From positions 2,294,001 to 2,358,000 of the forward strand of contig NZ_LT629781.1 of NCBI RefSeq assembly GCF_900105685.1: DNA of 64,000 nt. Reading direction: 5' to 3'. Positions 50,801 to 58,454 of this stretch are shown here, one piece after another. The notes under the pieces were generated by a model. That model did no database searches, had not been told where the DNA came from, and saw only the letters and a program-made list of their open reading frames with translations. A program made the position numbers and the translations under genes. The DNA is from Verrucomicrobium sp. GAS474 (GTDB lineage Bacteria; Verrucomicrobiota; Verrucomicrobiia; Methylacidiphilales; GAS474). The stretch's first letter is position 1. Each line of letters starts with the position of its first letter.

Positions 50801-51067
50801 AATGTGCAGACGAAGGTGGCGCTGCGGGACGGCTACACCGTCGTCCTCGGCGGCCTGATCCGGGAAGATATCCAGACGATCAACGACAAGGTGCCGTTCC
50901 TCGGCGACCTGCCCGCCGTCGGCCGGTTCTTCCAGTCGAAGGCGAAGCAGAGCGTGAAGCGCAACCTGCTGATCTTCGTCAATGCCCGGATCGTGCGGCC
51001 CGACGGGCAGCCGCTCAATCCGCTTGAGAGCGACGCCCCCCCGGCGACCTCGACGGCGGCGCGGTAG
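47867..51067 (+). CDS. Secretin 2, long paralogue with three N-terminal repeats
   Basis: The 1066-residue outer-membrane channel protein has a signal peptide to about residue 38. Three repeats of about 92 residues follow (about 62-152, 178-269, 328-421), each running ...A.LE..G..DKAR.IYL..L...P......VYK.A..GL.R.N..LI.QA...DLA..E..L..S..YAPDD..LKASLAKVEAA, joined by Ala/Pro-rich linkers. A fourth half-repeat lies near 446-490. N-domains (LSLRNIPLGEAIRYIAQNAQV) and a secretin core (NIEAKFVEINQTDL, LLSSPSLRAKTGNVSKI, VPFLGDLPAVGRFFQSK) complete it. It starts 21 bases after secretin 1 and probably shares its transcript. Confidence 0.9.
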   Translation: MNLARLFRTAPASLAFLALPLSLSLTLTLPGSLSTAFAADPASADVAAALQNQLSQYQASLSQAADLEKQKAPEKARAIYLTLLGTVQPAGATAPVYKQAAQGLFRTNSGLILQARDRNDLAAMETYLQSSLAYAPNDAGLKASLAKVQAARQYAATQSAAPAAVAAAAPASSAATALAQASDAEKAGQTDAARTAYLSILKTSSPSGDNAAVYKQAQLGLFRTNSALIVQARSRGDLAGMETYLRSSLEYAPDDAGLKDALAKVQAAQAQARSTAANAQPPLPTATATITPATAAATAPADSSPAGLAAAREAIQKDKELRQLLPTLDQAAQLEAQGQWDKARQIYLTALTSLTPAPATAAAYDRAEQGLLRVNAQLIDQALAKGDLATAEMLLQNSIVYAPDDRSLKASLAKVEAARRDPQDTQTFVNTANTPALAEKVDRVESLFAEAEQARKTGQYDLATTKLKAILQIDPSNEAAQGRLAKISAEKEAYAATAISANRERRLREVEGKWNVPVQGPTNQPGPDANGGPITRSNDFKITQKLKSIMIPQLDLSEQSLQSAIDFLNDKVRQLDPERIGVNFIPRPDALRQSKPITLSLRNIPLGEAIRYIAQNAQVKYKVDQAAVFFIPLTDSTENLLSRDFVLPPGFFSSASAGSAAGGDSGSTRRRGAAADASAAASGGSQDVKEQLIAKGVEFNAEGANATYLPAASVLRVRNTSSQLDLLEAIVNATSKQTLMVNIEAKFVEINQTDLNDLSVDWSLSPLTGVMKLNSPFFATSFRGANGMNANNLDYLEKIAGTGSGGSSSSTGLATGVRNQALFSGLLSWQKYLAALNALSQKTSTDLLSSPSLRAKTGNVSKIAISRTFFYPTRYDPPTALSISVPSGSASGTTLIPPPAVIPYVPTEFDHREIGVELAVTPTVGGDNRTVDLSFDTIRTTDFEGFINYGSPIQIPAANQEPVTLSDNVLLQPVFAIRNVQTKVALRDGYTVVLGGLIREDIQTINDKVPFLGDLPAVGRFFQSKAKQSVKRNLLIFVNARIVRPDGQPLNPLESDAPPATSTAAR

Positions 51068-51156
51068 CGCCTCTCTTCCCGATCGCGTTGAAGATGACGG
51101 GGCAAGGATTTCGATCCTTGCCCCGCGTCGTTTCATCTGCCTGAATCGGATCGACG

Positions 51157-52977
51157 ATGAATGAGATTCGCCGGATATTCGGTTTCCTGAAACCCTGGCT
51201 CCTTCCCTACCGGGAGCGGCAGGTGGCGGGGATTGTCTTCGGGATCCTGTTCGGCCTTTCCAACGGGCTGATCATCGGCGCGATCAAGGTCGTCGGCGCC
51301 CATCTCTCGGCCGACCCCTCCGCCGGTCCCGCGCTCGCCTCCGGCCAGGGCTTCCTCGATCACGCCCAGGCGTGGCTCGACGCCTGGATTCCGAAGATCG
51401 GCGCGCCGCTCGATTGGCGGCAGACGACCGGGGTCCTTCTCTTTCTCCCCGTCCTTGCCGGAATCCGGGGGTTGTTCTCCTACCTGAGCTCCTACTGCAT
51501 CAGCTGGGTCGGCGAGAACGTGACGAACGATCTCCGCGTCGCCGTCATGCGGAAGCTCGGGGGGCTTTCGCTCGATTACTTCGACCGGGCGAAGATGGGG
51601 GACATGATGACCCGCGTGCAGGGCGATACCGCCGCCATCCAGAACTGCCTCGACCGGGGCGTCTCCGACGGGATCAAGGAGCCGTTCACGATCCTCTTCG
51701 TCCTCGGCGGCCTGCTCTGGGCCGATTGGCGGCTGACCCTGATCTCCCTCGTCCTGATCCCGCTCTGCATCATCCCGGTCCGCATCCTGGGCAAGAAGGT
51801 GCGGCGGGCGAACCAGGGGACGATCGGCCAGACGGTGCTCCAATCGTCGCTCCTGGTCGAATCGCTCGGGGCAATCCGCGTCGTGAAGGCCTTCGGGCTG
51901 GAGGAGACGCAGGCAGCCCGCTTCGCCGGTCATTCGTCGGAGCTGAAGCGGTTCAACCTGAAGCGGGTCCAGGCCCGGCAGCTGGTGAATCCGATCATCG
52001 AGGTGATCTCGATGTTCGGGCTCGGCGTCCTCCTCCTCTATATTTTCTCCGAGAAGGTGCCGGTGGCGAACATCATCGCCTTCCTCTTCGGGGTCGTCGC
52101 GTTCCAGAATTCGTTCAAGAAAATCGCCCTGCTCCACGTGATCGTGAAGGAGGTCGGCGTGGCGATCTCCCGGCTGGAGGAGGTGTTGCAGATGGAGCCG
52201 ACGGTGCGGGAGAAGGCGGAACCGGTCCGCCTGCCCGAGTTCGGCCGGGGCCTGTCCTTGCGCGGGGTCCGCTTCGGATACGGCGAGGCGGAGATTCTCA
52301 AGGGCCTCGACCTCGAGATCCCGAAGGGAACCCGCCTCGGCATCGCCGGGGAGAGCGGGAGCGGCAAGAGCACGCTCCTGAATCTCCTGCTCCGCTTCTA
52401 CGATCCGACGGCGGGGGCGGTCTCCCTCGACGGGATCGACCTGCGGGACGCCTCGATGCGCGACCTGCGCGCCCGGATCGGCCTGGTGAGCCAGGAGGCG
52501 GTCCTCTTCGACATGACGGTCGCCGGAAACATCGCCTGCGGGAGGTCGGGTTCCCCCGCGACCCGGGCCGAGGTCGAGGAGGCGGCGCGGGCGGCCCATG
52601 CCCACGATTTCATCCTCGGATTGCCCCAGGGATATGAAACGCAGATCGGGGAGCGGGGCGTCCGCCTCTCCGGCGGGCAGCGGGCGCGGCTCGCCATCGC
52701 GCGGGCCTTCATCCGCAACGCGCCGATCCTGATCCTCGACGAGCCGACGGCGGCCCTCGACGCCGAGGCGGAACGGGAGGTGCAGAAGGCCCTGGAGCGG
52801 CTCTCCGAGAACCGGACGGTGATCTGCGTGGCCCATCGCCTCGCGACGCTGCGGGCGATGGACCGGGTGATCGTCCTTTCCCAGGGAAGGCTGATCGAGG
52901 AGGGCTCGTTCGACGCATTGCTGGCGCAGGGCGGCACCTTCGCCCGGATGGCCGCCCAGCAGGGGATCAGGGCCTAG
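51157..52977 (+). CDS. ABC transporter, MsbA-type lipid/lipopolysaccharide exporter
   Basis: The 606-residue half-transporter has six membrane helices in the first ~330 residues. The ATPase has Walker A GESGSGKST, the Q-loop region LVSQEAVLFDMTVAGN, signature LSGGQRARLAIARA, Walker B ILILDEPTAALD and the H-loop CVAHRL. The early stretch DYFDRAKMGDMMTRVQGDTAAIQNCL is typical of MsbA/peptidase-free exporters. It lies at the head of the glycan locus, which supports flipping of lipid A-core or another glycolipid. The stop shares the bases CTAG with the convergent GT10 stop. Confidence 0.88.
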   Translation: MNEIRRIFGFLKPWLLPYRERQVAGIVFGILFGLSNGLIIGAIKVVGAHLSADPSAGPALASGQGFLDHAQAWLDAWIPKIGAPLDWRQTTGVLLFLPVLAGIRGLFSYLSSYCISWVGENVTNDLRVAVMRKLGGLSLDYFDRAKMGDMMTRVQGDTAAIQNCLDRGVSDGIKEPFTILFVLGGLLWADWRLTLISLVLIPLCIIPVRILGKKVRRANQGTIGQTVLQSSLLVESLGAIRVVKAFGLEETQAARFAGHSSELKRFNLKRVQARQLVNPIIEVISMFGLGVLLLYIFSEKVPVANIIAFLFGVVAFQNSFKKIALLHVIVKEVGVAISRLEEVLQMEPTVREKAEPVRLPEFGRGLSLRGVRFGYGEAEILKGLDLEIPKGTRLGIAGESGSGKSTLLNLLLRFYDPTAGAVSLDGIDLRDASMRDLRARIGLVSQEAVLFDMTVAGNIACGRSGSPATRAEVEEAARAAHAHDFILGLPQGYETQIGERGVRLSGGQRARLAIARAFIRNAPILILDEPTAALDAEAEREVQKALERLSENRTVICVAHRLATLRAMDRVIVLSQGRLIEEGSFDALLAQGGTFARMAAQQGIRA

Positions 52978-53918
52978 TTCCCGCGGGGAGCGTACTTATC
53001 CCGCTTGGCCAGCGTCCAGCGTCCGAACAGCCCCTTCTTTCCCGCCGAGACCGGCGGATGCGGATCGGTCACGATCTTCTCGAAGAACTCGCAGAGGGGG
53101 ACGGGATCAAACGCGACGTTCGGGACATTTCCGTGGAAGAACGGCGCGGCCAGCATCTTGTGGTAGAGCTCCGGGTCGTTGTCGACCTCGATGATTCGGG
53201 CGACGGCCATGTCGGGGGTGCGGAAAGAGGAGGCGTTGATGAAGCTCTCCGGGTTGAAGTCCTTCACGACCTCGGGCGTCCCCCAGTAGATCGGGATGCA
53301 GCGGGCCTCCATGGCGTCGTAGATCTTCTCGGTGACGTAGCCGGGATGGTTGCCGTTCTCGAAGGCGATCATGAACTTGTGTTTCCGCAGGAAGGAGAGC
53401 TTGTCCTCCCGCGTCGGACCGAGCGGGCCGCCGACGTTGTTCAGGATGCGGCCGCCCGAGTTCACTTTCTTGTACTTGGAAAGGCGGTGGAAGAAGTTGA
53501 TCCGGTTCGCGGTCTTCCTCCCGTGGTCCTGGCTGACGACGAAGGCGCAGAACTCGGTCTGCCGCGCGGCGATCCGCTCGACTTCCTCCGGCGTCCGTTC
53601 CTTGATGAGCTTCGCCGGGTCGCCGAGGAGGGCGTAGTAGGGGAGGCGGAAGTTCCGCTCGCCGTCGGACGGGAACGAGGTGAGCGCGTAGTCGCACTGG
53701 CCGCCCGCGAAGTCGGCGGGGGTCGATTCGTTGGTGTAGTAGACTTTCTTCGTCGCGTAGAGGCGGTGCCGGTGGCCGAAGTCGGAGTAGATCAGGACGT
53801 CGGGCTCGTCGGTGATGCGGACGTCGAAGCGGGTCGAGAGGAAGCGGACGAAGAGGTTGTCGTTCTTGTCGAAGTTGCCGAAGTCGGCGAAGTCGATGCG
53901 GAGGAGGGGCTTGCTCAT
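52974..53918 (-). CDS. Glycosyltransferase family 10 (alpha-1,3/4-fucosyltransferase-like)
   Basis: The 314-residue protein has the GT10 signature FENGNHPGYVTEKIYDA, followed by GCIP-like RCIPIYWGTPEV, preceded by NNVGGPLGPTREDKLSFLRKHKFMIAF. N-terminal LLRIDFADFGNFDKNDN and DVLIYSDFGHRH fit bacterial (Helicobacter-type) fucosyltransferases, which use GDP-fucose on N-acetylglucosamine or glucose. It overlaps the upstream GT2 gene by four bases (ATGA), fixing the start. No GDP-fucose synthesis genes are in the window, so fucose as donor is an inference from the family. Confidence 0.87.
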   Translation of the reverse strand: MSKPLLRIDFADFGNFDKNDNLFVRFLSTRFDVRITDEPDVLIYSDFGHRHRLYATKKVYYTNESTPADFAGGQCDYALTSFPSDGERNFRLPYYALLGDPAKLIKERTPEEVERIAARQTEFCAFVVSQDHGRKTANRINFFHRLSKYKKVNSGGRILNNVGGPLGPTREDKLSFLRKHKFMIAFENGNHPGYVTEKIYDAMEARCIPIYWGTPEVVKDFNPESFINASSFRTPDMAVARIIEVDNDPELYHKMLAAPFFHGNVPNVAFDPVPLCEFFEKIVTDPHPPVSAGKKGLFGRWTLAKRDKYAPRGN

Positions 53919-54709
53919 TCTGAGGCGGAGCTCGATGCGAGCTCGGATTCGTACAGCCGCGCGTAGCGGATGAAGGTTTCGTAGGCGACGGCGACGGCGA
54001 CGACGAGGCCGGGATAGCCGTCGAGGAAGCCCCGCTTCAGGACGTAGCCCCGGAAGAAGCGCCAGGGAGGACGGATCACGGCCTGGAGGAGGTGCCAGCG
54101 GCGGCCCCGTTCCCGGCAGGTGCGGACGAAGTTGTCGGCATGGAAGGGGGTCTTCCTCACGAGGCTGGCGAGGTCGGGGAACGAGGCGTGATCGAGATCG
54201 CTCCGGAATCGGTGGATCGGGCCCCGGCCCTCGGCGACGAGCTTGCAATGGTCGTGCGCGCCGGTCCAGCGGGCCTGGCCGCGCCGGACGAGGCGGAGGC
54301 CGCGGTCGGGATACCAGTCGCCGTGGCGGATGGCCCGCCCGAGGAAGGTGACGAGGCGGGGGGATTCGGCGGCGAGGCTTTGATCGGCGTCGGCTCCGGC
54401 GAGGAAGGCGACGATCTCCCCGCGCAGGGCGGGGGTGATCCGCTCGTCGGCGTCGAGGGCGAGGATCCACGGCTGGGTGGCCTGGGCGAGGGCGACGTTT
54501 TTCTGTTCCCGGAAGTTTTCCCACGGATGGGGGATGACCCGGGCGCCGTAGCGGCGGGCGATCTCCTCGGTCCCGTCGGTGCAGTCGTTGACGACGACGA
54601 CGATTTCCCGGACCCATCCGGCGACGGCGTCGAGGCAGGTCGGCAGGTTCCGGGCCTCGTTCCGGGCGATGAGGACGACGCTCAGGGGGAGGGAGGAAGG
54701 GGTGTCCAT
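53915..54709 (-). CDS. Glycosyltransferase family 2 (WaaE/KdtX-like)
   Basis: The 264-residue GT-A enzyme starts LSVVLIARNEARNLPTCLDAVAGWVREIVVVVNDCTDGTEEIARRYGARVIPHPWENFREQKNVALAQATQPWILALDADERI. It ends with a hydrophobic stretch near FLDGYPGLVVAVAVAYETFIRYARL. The DADE motif corresponds to the metal-binding DxD. HGDWYPDRGLRLVRRGQARW is typical of LPS-core beta-1,4-glucosyltransferases of the WaaE/LgtF group. It overlaps the GT10 gene and is followed upstream by the GT11-like gene (38-base gap). Confidence 0.9.
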   Translation of the reverse strand: MDTPSSLPLSVVLIARNEARNLPTCLDAVAGWVREIVVVVNDCTDGTEEIARRYGARVIPHPWENFREQKNVALAQATQPWILALDADERITPALRGEIVAFLAGADADQSLAAESPRLVTFLGRAIRHGDWYPDRGLRLVRRGQARWTGAHDHCKLVAEGRGPIHRFRSDLDHASFPDLASLVRKTPFHADNFVRTCRERGRRWHLLQAVIRPPWRFFRGYVLKRGFLDGYPGLVVAVAVAYETFIRYARLYESELASSSASE

Positions 54710-54747
54710 CGGAAAGGGGTGCGGATGATCCAACCGAAAAGGGAGCC

Positions 54748-55773
54748 TTACTGCAAGAGCCGGCCGAGGGCGGCGTGGAAGTCGGCGGCCTCGAAGGCCC
54801 CGTCGTCGTTGACGGGGAGCCAGTGCCTCATCGGCTTGTGCCAGAAGGGGTGGTAGGCGATGACGGCGCGGCGGTTCAGGACGGCGGAGAGGTAGCTGAA
54901 GGAGGAATGGCTGGTGATGAGGATGTGGGCGGTGGCGAGGCGCTGAAGGCTCTCGAGGGGATCGGTGTTGATGAATTTCGAGAGGCGGGGAAGGGTGTCG
55001 AATTCCTCGATGCGGTCGGCGGCGGGATCGAGGAGGGTCTGCTTTTCCGGAAGGCCTTTCTTCAGCGGCATCCCGGCGTGGTGGTTGGCCATGACGAAGG
55101 CGCGGGTCGGGAGCTCGGTGTGGAGCTCGAAGCGATAGGGGATGGCGAGGCGGTCGAGGAGCGCGGCGAGGTTCCGGGCGAGGGCGAGGTAGTAGCGATT
55201 CGGCAGGATCCGCTTCGGGTCGAGGGCGGCGAGGTCGCCCCGGCGGACGTGGAGGGCGATGCGGAGCGGGGGGACGGGCTCGTTGACGAAGGGGGAGATG
55301 CGGGTGGTCTCGGCGTAGGCGTCGGGGAAGAGGTCGAGGATGCGGTGGGGCTCGGTGATGCGGGCGAGGAGGAAGCCTCCGGGACCGAGGCGCTCCGCGT
55401 CGCGGCGGAGGGCGGCGGCACCTTTCAGGGTGAGGACCGGAAGGGTGCGCGTCTCGTGGCGCTCCGGCAGGGAAATGTCGGACGGGGGGGCGAAGAGGGC
55501 GTTGGCGCGGTCGACGAGGGTGGCGTCGATCTCGTTGTTCTCATGGGCGGCGAGGCCTCCGTAGTCGACGCGGAGGAGCGGGGTGTGGACGTAGGGGATG
55601 TGCAGGAACCCGGAGAGGGCATGGAGGCCGTAGAGGCGGTGGACCTGGGAGCCGACGCCGTCGGTCTTCTGATCGTTGGCGTAGGTCAGGGCGAGGTTGG
55701 CGGCGGGGGCGCGGAATTTCCCCCGATACCAGAGGGAATAGGCGAGGCGCTGCTTAACCTCTTTAAAATTCAT
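54748..55773 (-). CDS. Glycosyltransferase, GT11-like (alpha-1,2-fucosyltransferase type)
   Basis: The 341-residue protein has the acceptor/donor motif LHVRRGDLAALDPKR, the HxRRGD motif of GT11 and other GDP-fucose enzymes. An N-terminal DGVGSQVHRLYGLHAL stands where GT11 has GGLGNQ..QY. The C-terminal ILITSHSSFSYLSAVLNRRAVIAYHPFWHKP parallels the S.SSFSWW.A.L segment. The fold assignment is good; donor identity is inferred. Its start is only 10 bases from a palindromic element, so its promoter must lie in or beyond that element. Confidence 0.78.
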   Translation of the reverse strand: MNFKEVKQRLAYSLWYRGKFRAPAANLALTYANDQKTDGVGSQVHRLYGLHALSGFLHIPYVHTPLLRVDYGGLAAHENNEIDATLVDRANALFAPPSDISLPERHETRTLPVLTLKGAAALRRDAERLGPGGFLLARITEPHRILDLFPDAYAETTRISPFVNEPVPPLRIALHVRRGDLAALDPKRILPNRYYLALARNLAALLDRLAIPYRFELHTELPTRAFVMANHHAGMPLKKGLPEKQTLLDPAADRIEEFDTLPRLSKFINTDPLESLQRLATAHILITSHSSFSYLSAVLNRRAVIAYHPFWHKPMRHWLPVNDDGAFEAADFHAALGRLLQ

Positions 55774-55783
55774 GAAGAGAAGC

Positions 55784-55905
55784 TAGAGCCTGTCATCCAT
55801 TTTGGGAAGGCCGCGTTGCCTGACATGCCATGCAGGCACGCGGCGGCATCGCACGCCTAGAGGGCCCCTCCGGCGCGGCCTTCCCAAAATGGATGACAGC
55901 CTCTA
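55784..55905. repeat. Palindromic repeat element, copy 2
   Basis: The arms are 55784-55815 and 55874-55905 (32 bases, 31 complementary, one C-C mismatch). The ends read CTAGAGCCTG as in copy 1. The core GCCATGCAGGCACGC (55827-55841), then GCATCGCACGCCTAG, matches copy 1 closely. The arm segment CATCCATTTTGGGAAGGCC replaces CATGCACTTTGGAAAGCCC of copy 1, and both arms changed together. It occupies nearly the whole 146-base gap between the divergent GT11-like and SGNH-like genes. Confidence 0.85.
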
Positions 55906-55919
55906 CAGTGCCCCCTTCG

Positions 55920-56675
55920 ATGCGACGATTCAAAAATGGGGAGCCTGAGACGGTGCTTTATTGCATCGGGGACAGTCATGTCTCTTTCTTTTCGGGACAG
56001 GACCGTCTCGTGCCGGTCTGGCCGGAGCGCTCGGTCGATCGGCTTCCCTGTTTCCGCACGTTCCGCGTCGGGCCCGTGCTGGCGTGGAGCCTGGCGCGGG
56101 AGGGGAGCAGCACGGCGGGACGGGAGAAGGTCGGGGAGGTCCTCGCCCGGGCGGTGCCGCCGGGCGCGGCGGTGCTGTTTTGCTTCGGCGAGATCGATTG
56201 CCGGTTTCATATCCTGAGGCAGGCGGAGCGGCAGGGGCGGCCTTTTGCCGCGCTGGCGGCCGAGTGCGCGGAGGTCTATTTCGATGCCGCCCGCGATCTG
56301 GCGGGGCCGGGCCGCACGGTCCTGTTTTGTTCCGTGCCGCCGTCGACCCGATTGGGCGAGGTGCTGGAAGGGGAGTATCCGCGGCTCGGCTCGTGCGCGG
56401 TGCGGAACGAGGTGACGCGGGCTTTCAATCGTCGCCTGCAGGCTTTGTGCGGGGAGCGCGGCCTTGCCTTCGTCGATTATGACGGGGCCCTGGTCGATGG
56501 GGAGGGGTTGAGTCGCGCGTGTTTTTTCCGGGACGAGGTCCATCTCGGGCAGGTGGCGATGGGCGCGTTCGTCGCCGCGCTGCGCAGGGCGTGGCCCGAC
56601 TTCCGGTGGCATCCGCCGCTCCGTTACCGAATGCAGGTCGCCCTTTCCCGGCTCTTCGGGATCAAGGTTCGATAG
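55920..56675 (+). CDS. SGNH/GDSL-like hydrolase
   Basis: The 251-residue protein shows CIGDSHVSFFSGQD (GDS block, Ser near residue 17), GEIDCR (a weak block III) and FFRDEVHLG (DxxH, the catalytic Asp and His). The order is that of SGNH hydrolases, which act as esterases or O-acyltransferases. In a glycan locus it may add or remove acetyl groups, but the substrate is not evident. It is the only plus-strand gene in this locus. No signal peptide is seen, and the start at 55920 lies 14 bases after the palindromic element. Confidence 0.65.
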   Translation: MRRFKNGEPETVLYCIGDSHVSFFSGQDRLVPVWPERSVDRLPCFRTFRVGPVLAWSLAREGSSTAGREKVGEVLARAVPPGAAVLFCFGEIDCRFHILRQAERQGRPFAALAAECAEVYFDAARDLAGPGRTVLFCSVPPSTRLGEVLEGEYPRLGSCAVRNEVTRAFNRRLQALCGERGLAFVDYDGALVDGEGLSRACFFRDEVHLGQVAMGAFVAALRRAWPDFRWHPPLRYRMQVALSRLFGIKVR

Positions 56676-56677
56676 CT

Positions 56678-57484
56678 TTAGGGCAAGGGAGTCAGGACGT
56701 CGGGAAGCGGATGGCGCTTGCGGTAGGTCCGGCCCCGCCGCTTGAGGAAGCTGCGCCAGAAGCGATTCAGGAATCCGGCCTGGAAGGGGGCGCAGGGGCG
56801 ATAGGCGAAGTTCGGACGGAGACCGCGGGCGTGGCAGAGGGCTTTCCCCTCGGGGAGCCATAGCCCACCCCGGATCGCCTGGAGATAGGGGAGGACGCGG
56901 GGGCCGGTCTCGGTGAGGGTGTGGAATTTTCCGGGGTGGGCCCGCGCGGCCTCGTTCATTACCCCTTCGGCATGCCATGGCGTCCAGCCCGGCGTGATCA
57001 GGGCGGCCATCCCTTCCTTGTCCCAGAACGCGGCCTGGAAATCGAAGACCCATTCGTTTTCCGGGGCGCAGGCGACGAGGCCGGGCGTCCCCGACGGGTG
57101 GGCGGGATCGGCGACGGCCTTCCGGTTCCAGAGGGAGGTGGCGAGGGCCTCGGAGGCGATGTGGTGGCGGGCGAGGAGGCGGATGCCGGCGGGATCGACC
57201 GGCGCGGTGAGGAAGTAATCGTCCTGGAGGTAGAGGACCGTCTCGGCGGGGATCTGGGCGAGGGCTTCGAGGGTGTTGCTGGCCCAATGGCGGTCCCGGC
57301 CCAGGGCGAGGGTGGCGACGCGGGGGTCGGCATAGGTCCGCTTGTCGGAGACGAGGTAGACGGGCTGCGGGATCCCGGGCCAATGGGTGAAGAGGAGATG
57401 GAAGAAGAAGGGCCAGAGGTCGGCGTAGGCGTCGCACGAGGAGACGACGACGCGGAAGTCGGGGGTGGCGGTCTGGGGGGTCAT
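56678..57484 (-). CDS. Glycosyltransferase-like protein, GT-A type
   Basis: The 268-residue protein has FRVVVSSCDAYADLWPFFFHLL at the start, PQPVYLVSDKRTYADPRVATLALG, and then TLEALAQIPAETVLYLQDDYFLTAPVD. The LQDDYFL block fits the metal-binding DxD of GT-A enzymes. The C-terminus is basic (RRGRTYRKRHPLP). It resembles LPS-associated glycosyltransferases of undefined family. It overlaps the upstream GT2 gene by four bases and ends 2 bases from the SGNH-like gene stop. Confidence 0.7.
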   Translation of the reverse strand: MTPQTATPDFRVVVSSCDAYADLWPFFFHLLFTHWPGIPQPVYLVSDKRTYADPRVATLALGRDRHWASNTLEALAQIPAETVLYLQDDYFLTAPVDPAGIRLLARHHIASEALATSLWNRKAVADPAHPSGTPGLVACAPENEWVFDFQAAFWDKEGMAALITPGWTPWHAEGVMNEAARAHPGKFHTLTETGPRVLPYLQAIRGGLWLPEGKALCHARGLRPNFAYRPCAPFQAGFLNRFWRSFLKRRGRTYRKRHPLPDVLTPLP

Positions 57485-58446
57485 GAGGGCAGGAGGAGTC
57501 GGGGGAGGGAACGGACGATCTGGGCGACGTAGCCGCCGGAACGGGCGGCCCGCAGGAGGGTCTTCCGCGCCGTGTCGGTCCGGTTGAGGCCGTTCAGGAA
57601 GAGGGCGGCGAGGAGGAGCAGGAGGCCGCGCGGGAGATGGAGGAGAAGGCGGCTGAGGCCGTAGGCGAGCTTCGCTCCCCGGCTCCGTTCCGGGTCGGCG
57701 AGGGATTCGAGGACGCGGGAGCGGGAGGAGTCGTAGCCGTGGCGGCAGACGTAGCCGAGATTCATCCGGGAGGCGGGGAACTGGTGGTCGACGGCGGCGG
57801 CGGGGACGAACCAGACGGCCAGGCTTCCCTGGCTGTCGCCCCGATGGAGCCGTTTCAACATCTCGGTCTCGCCGCCGGAGAGGGCGTTCTTGCCGTTGCG
57901 GTCGAGCTCCGGGCGGAACAGGCCGAAGCGGTCGAAGACCGATTTGCGGAAGGCGACGTTGGCCCCCATCGGCATTTGGCGGGGGGTGAGGGGGCCGGGG
58001 TCGGCGCGGTGGGCGAGGGGGGTGGCCCATCCTTCGAGCCAGAAGGGGCACCCCTCGGGGAAGACGGGGATGACCTCGCCGCCGACGGCCCCGATGGCTT
58101 CGCCTCCCTCCGAGGGGCGATCCCACGGGGAGAGGAGGGCGTCGAGCCAGCCGCGATGGAGGAGGACGTCGTCGTCGAGGAAGACGAGGATTTCTCCCCG
58201 GGCCTCGCGGACGGCGCGGTTCCGGGCGTGGTTGAGGCCCTGCTCGGTCTCGACGAGGTAGCGCCAGCCGGGGCGGTCGAGGTGGGGGCGGACGATTTCC
58301 GCCGTGGCGTCGGTCGAGGCGTTGTCGACGACGAGGACTTCGAGCTGATCGGCAGCGAGGGAGTGCCGATGGGCCGCGAGGGAGGCGAGGGTCTCCGCGA
58401 GCCAGCGGGACCGGTTGTACGTCGGGATGGCGATGGTGACGCGCAT
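57481..58446 (-). CDS. Glycosyltransferase family 2
   Basis: The 321-residue GT-A enzyme starts VTIAIPTYNRSRWLAETLASLAAH. It has VLVVDNASTDATAEIV, the DxD motif EILVFLDDDVLLHRGWLDAL, and MPMGANVAFRKSVFDRFGLFRPELDRNGK, followed by GGETEML. A hydrophobic region near residues 265-290 (LLLHLPRGLLLLLAALFLNGL) suggests membrane attachment. It lies between the GT9 gene (8-base gap) and the GT-A gene, which overlaps its stop. The sugar and acceptor are unknown. Confidence 0.92.
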   Translation of the reverse strand: MRVTIAIPTYNRSRWLAETLASLAAHRHSLAADQLEVLVVDNASTDATAEIVRPHLDRPGWRYLVETEQGLNHARNRAVREARGEILVFLDDDVLLHRGWLDALLSPWDRPSEGGEAIGAVGGEVIPVFPEGCPFWLEGWATPLAHRADPGPLTPRQMPMGANVAFRKSVFDRFGLFRPELDRNGKNALSGGETEMLKRLHRGDSQGSLAVWFVPAAAVDHQFPASRMNLGYVCRHGYDSSRSRVLESLADPERSRGAKLAYGLSRLLLHLPRGLLLLLAALFLNGLNRTDTARKTLLRAARSGGYVAQIVRSLPRLLLPS

Positions 58447-58454
58447 GGCAGACT

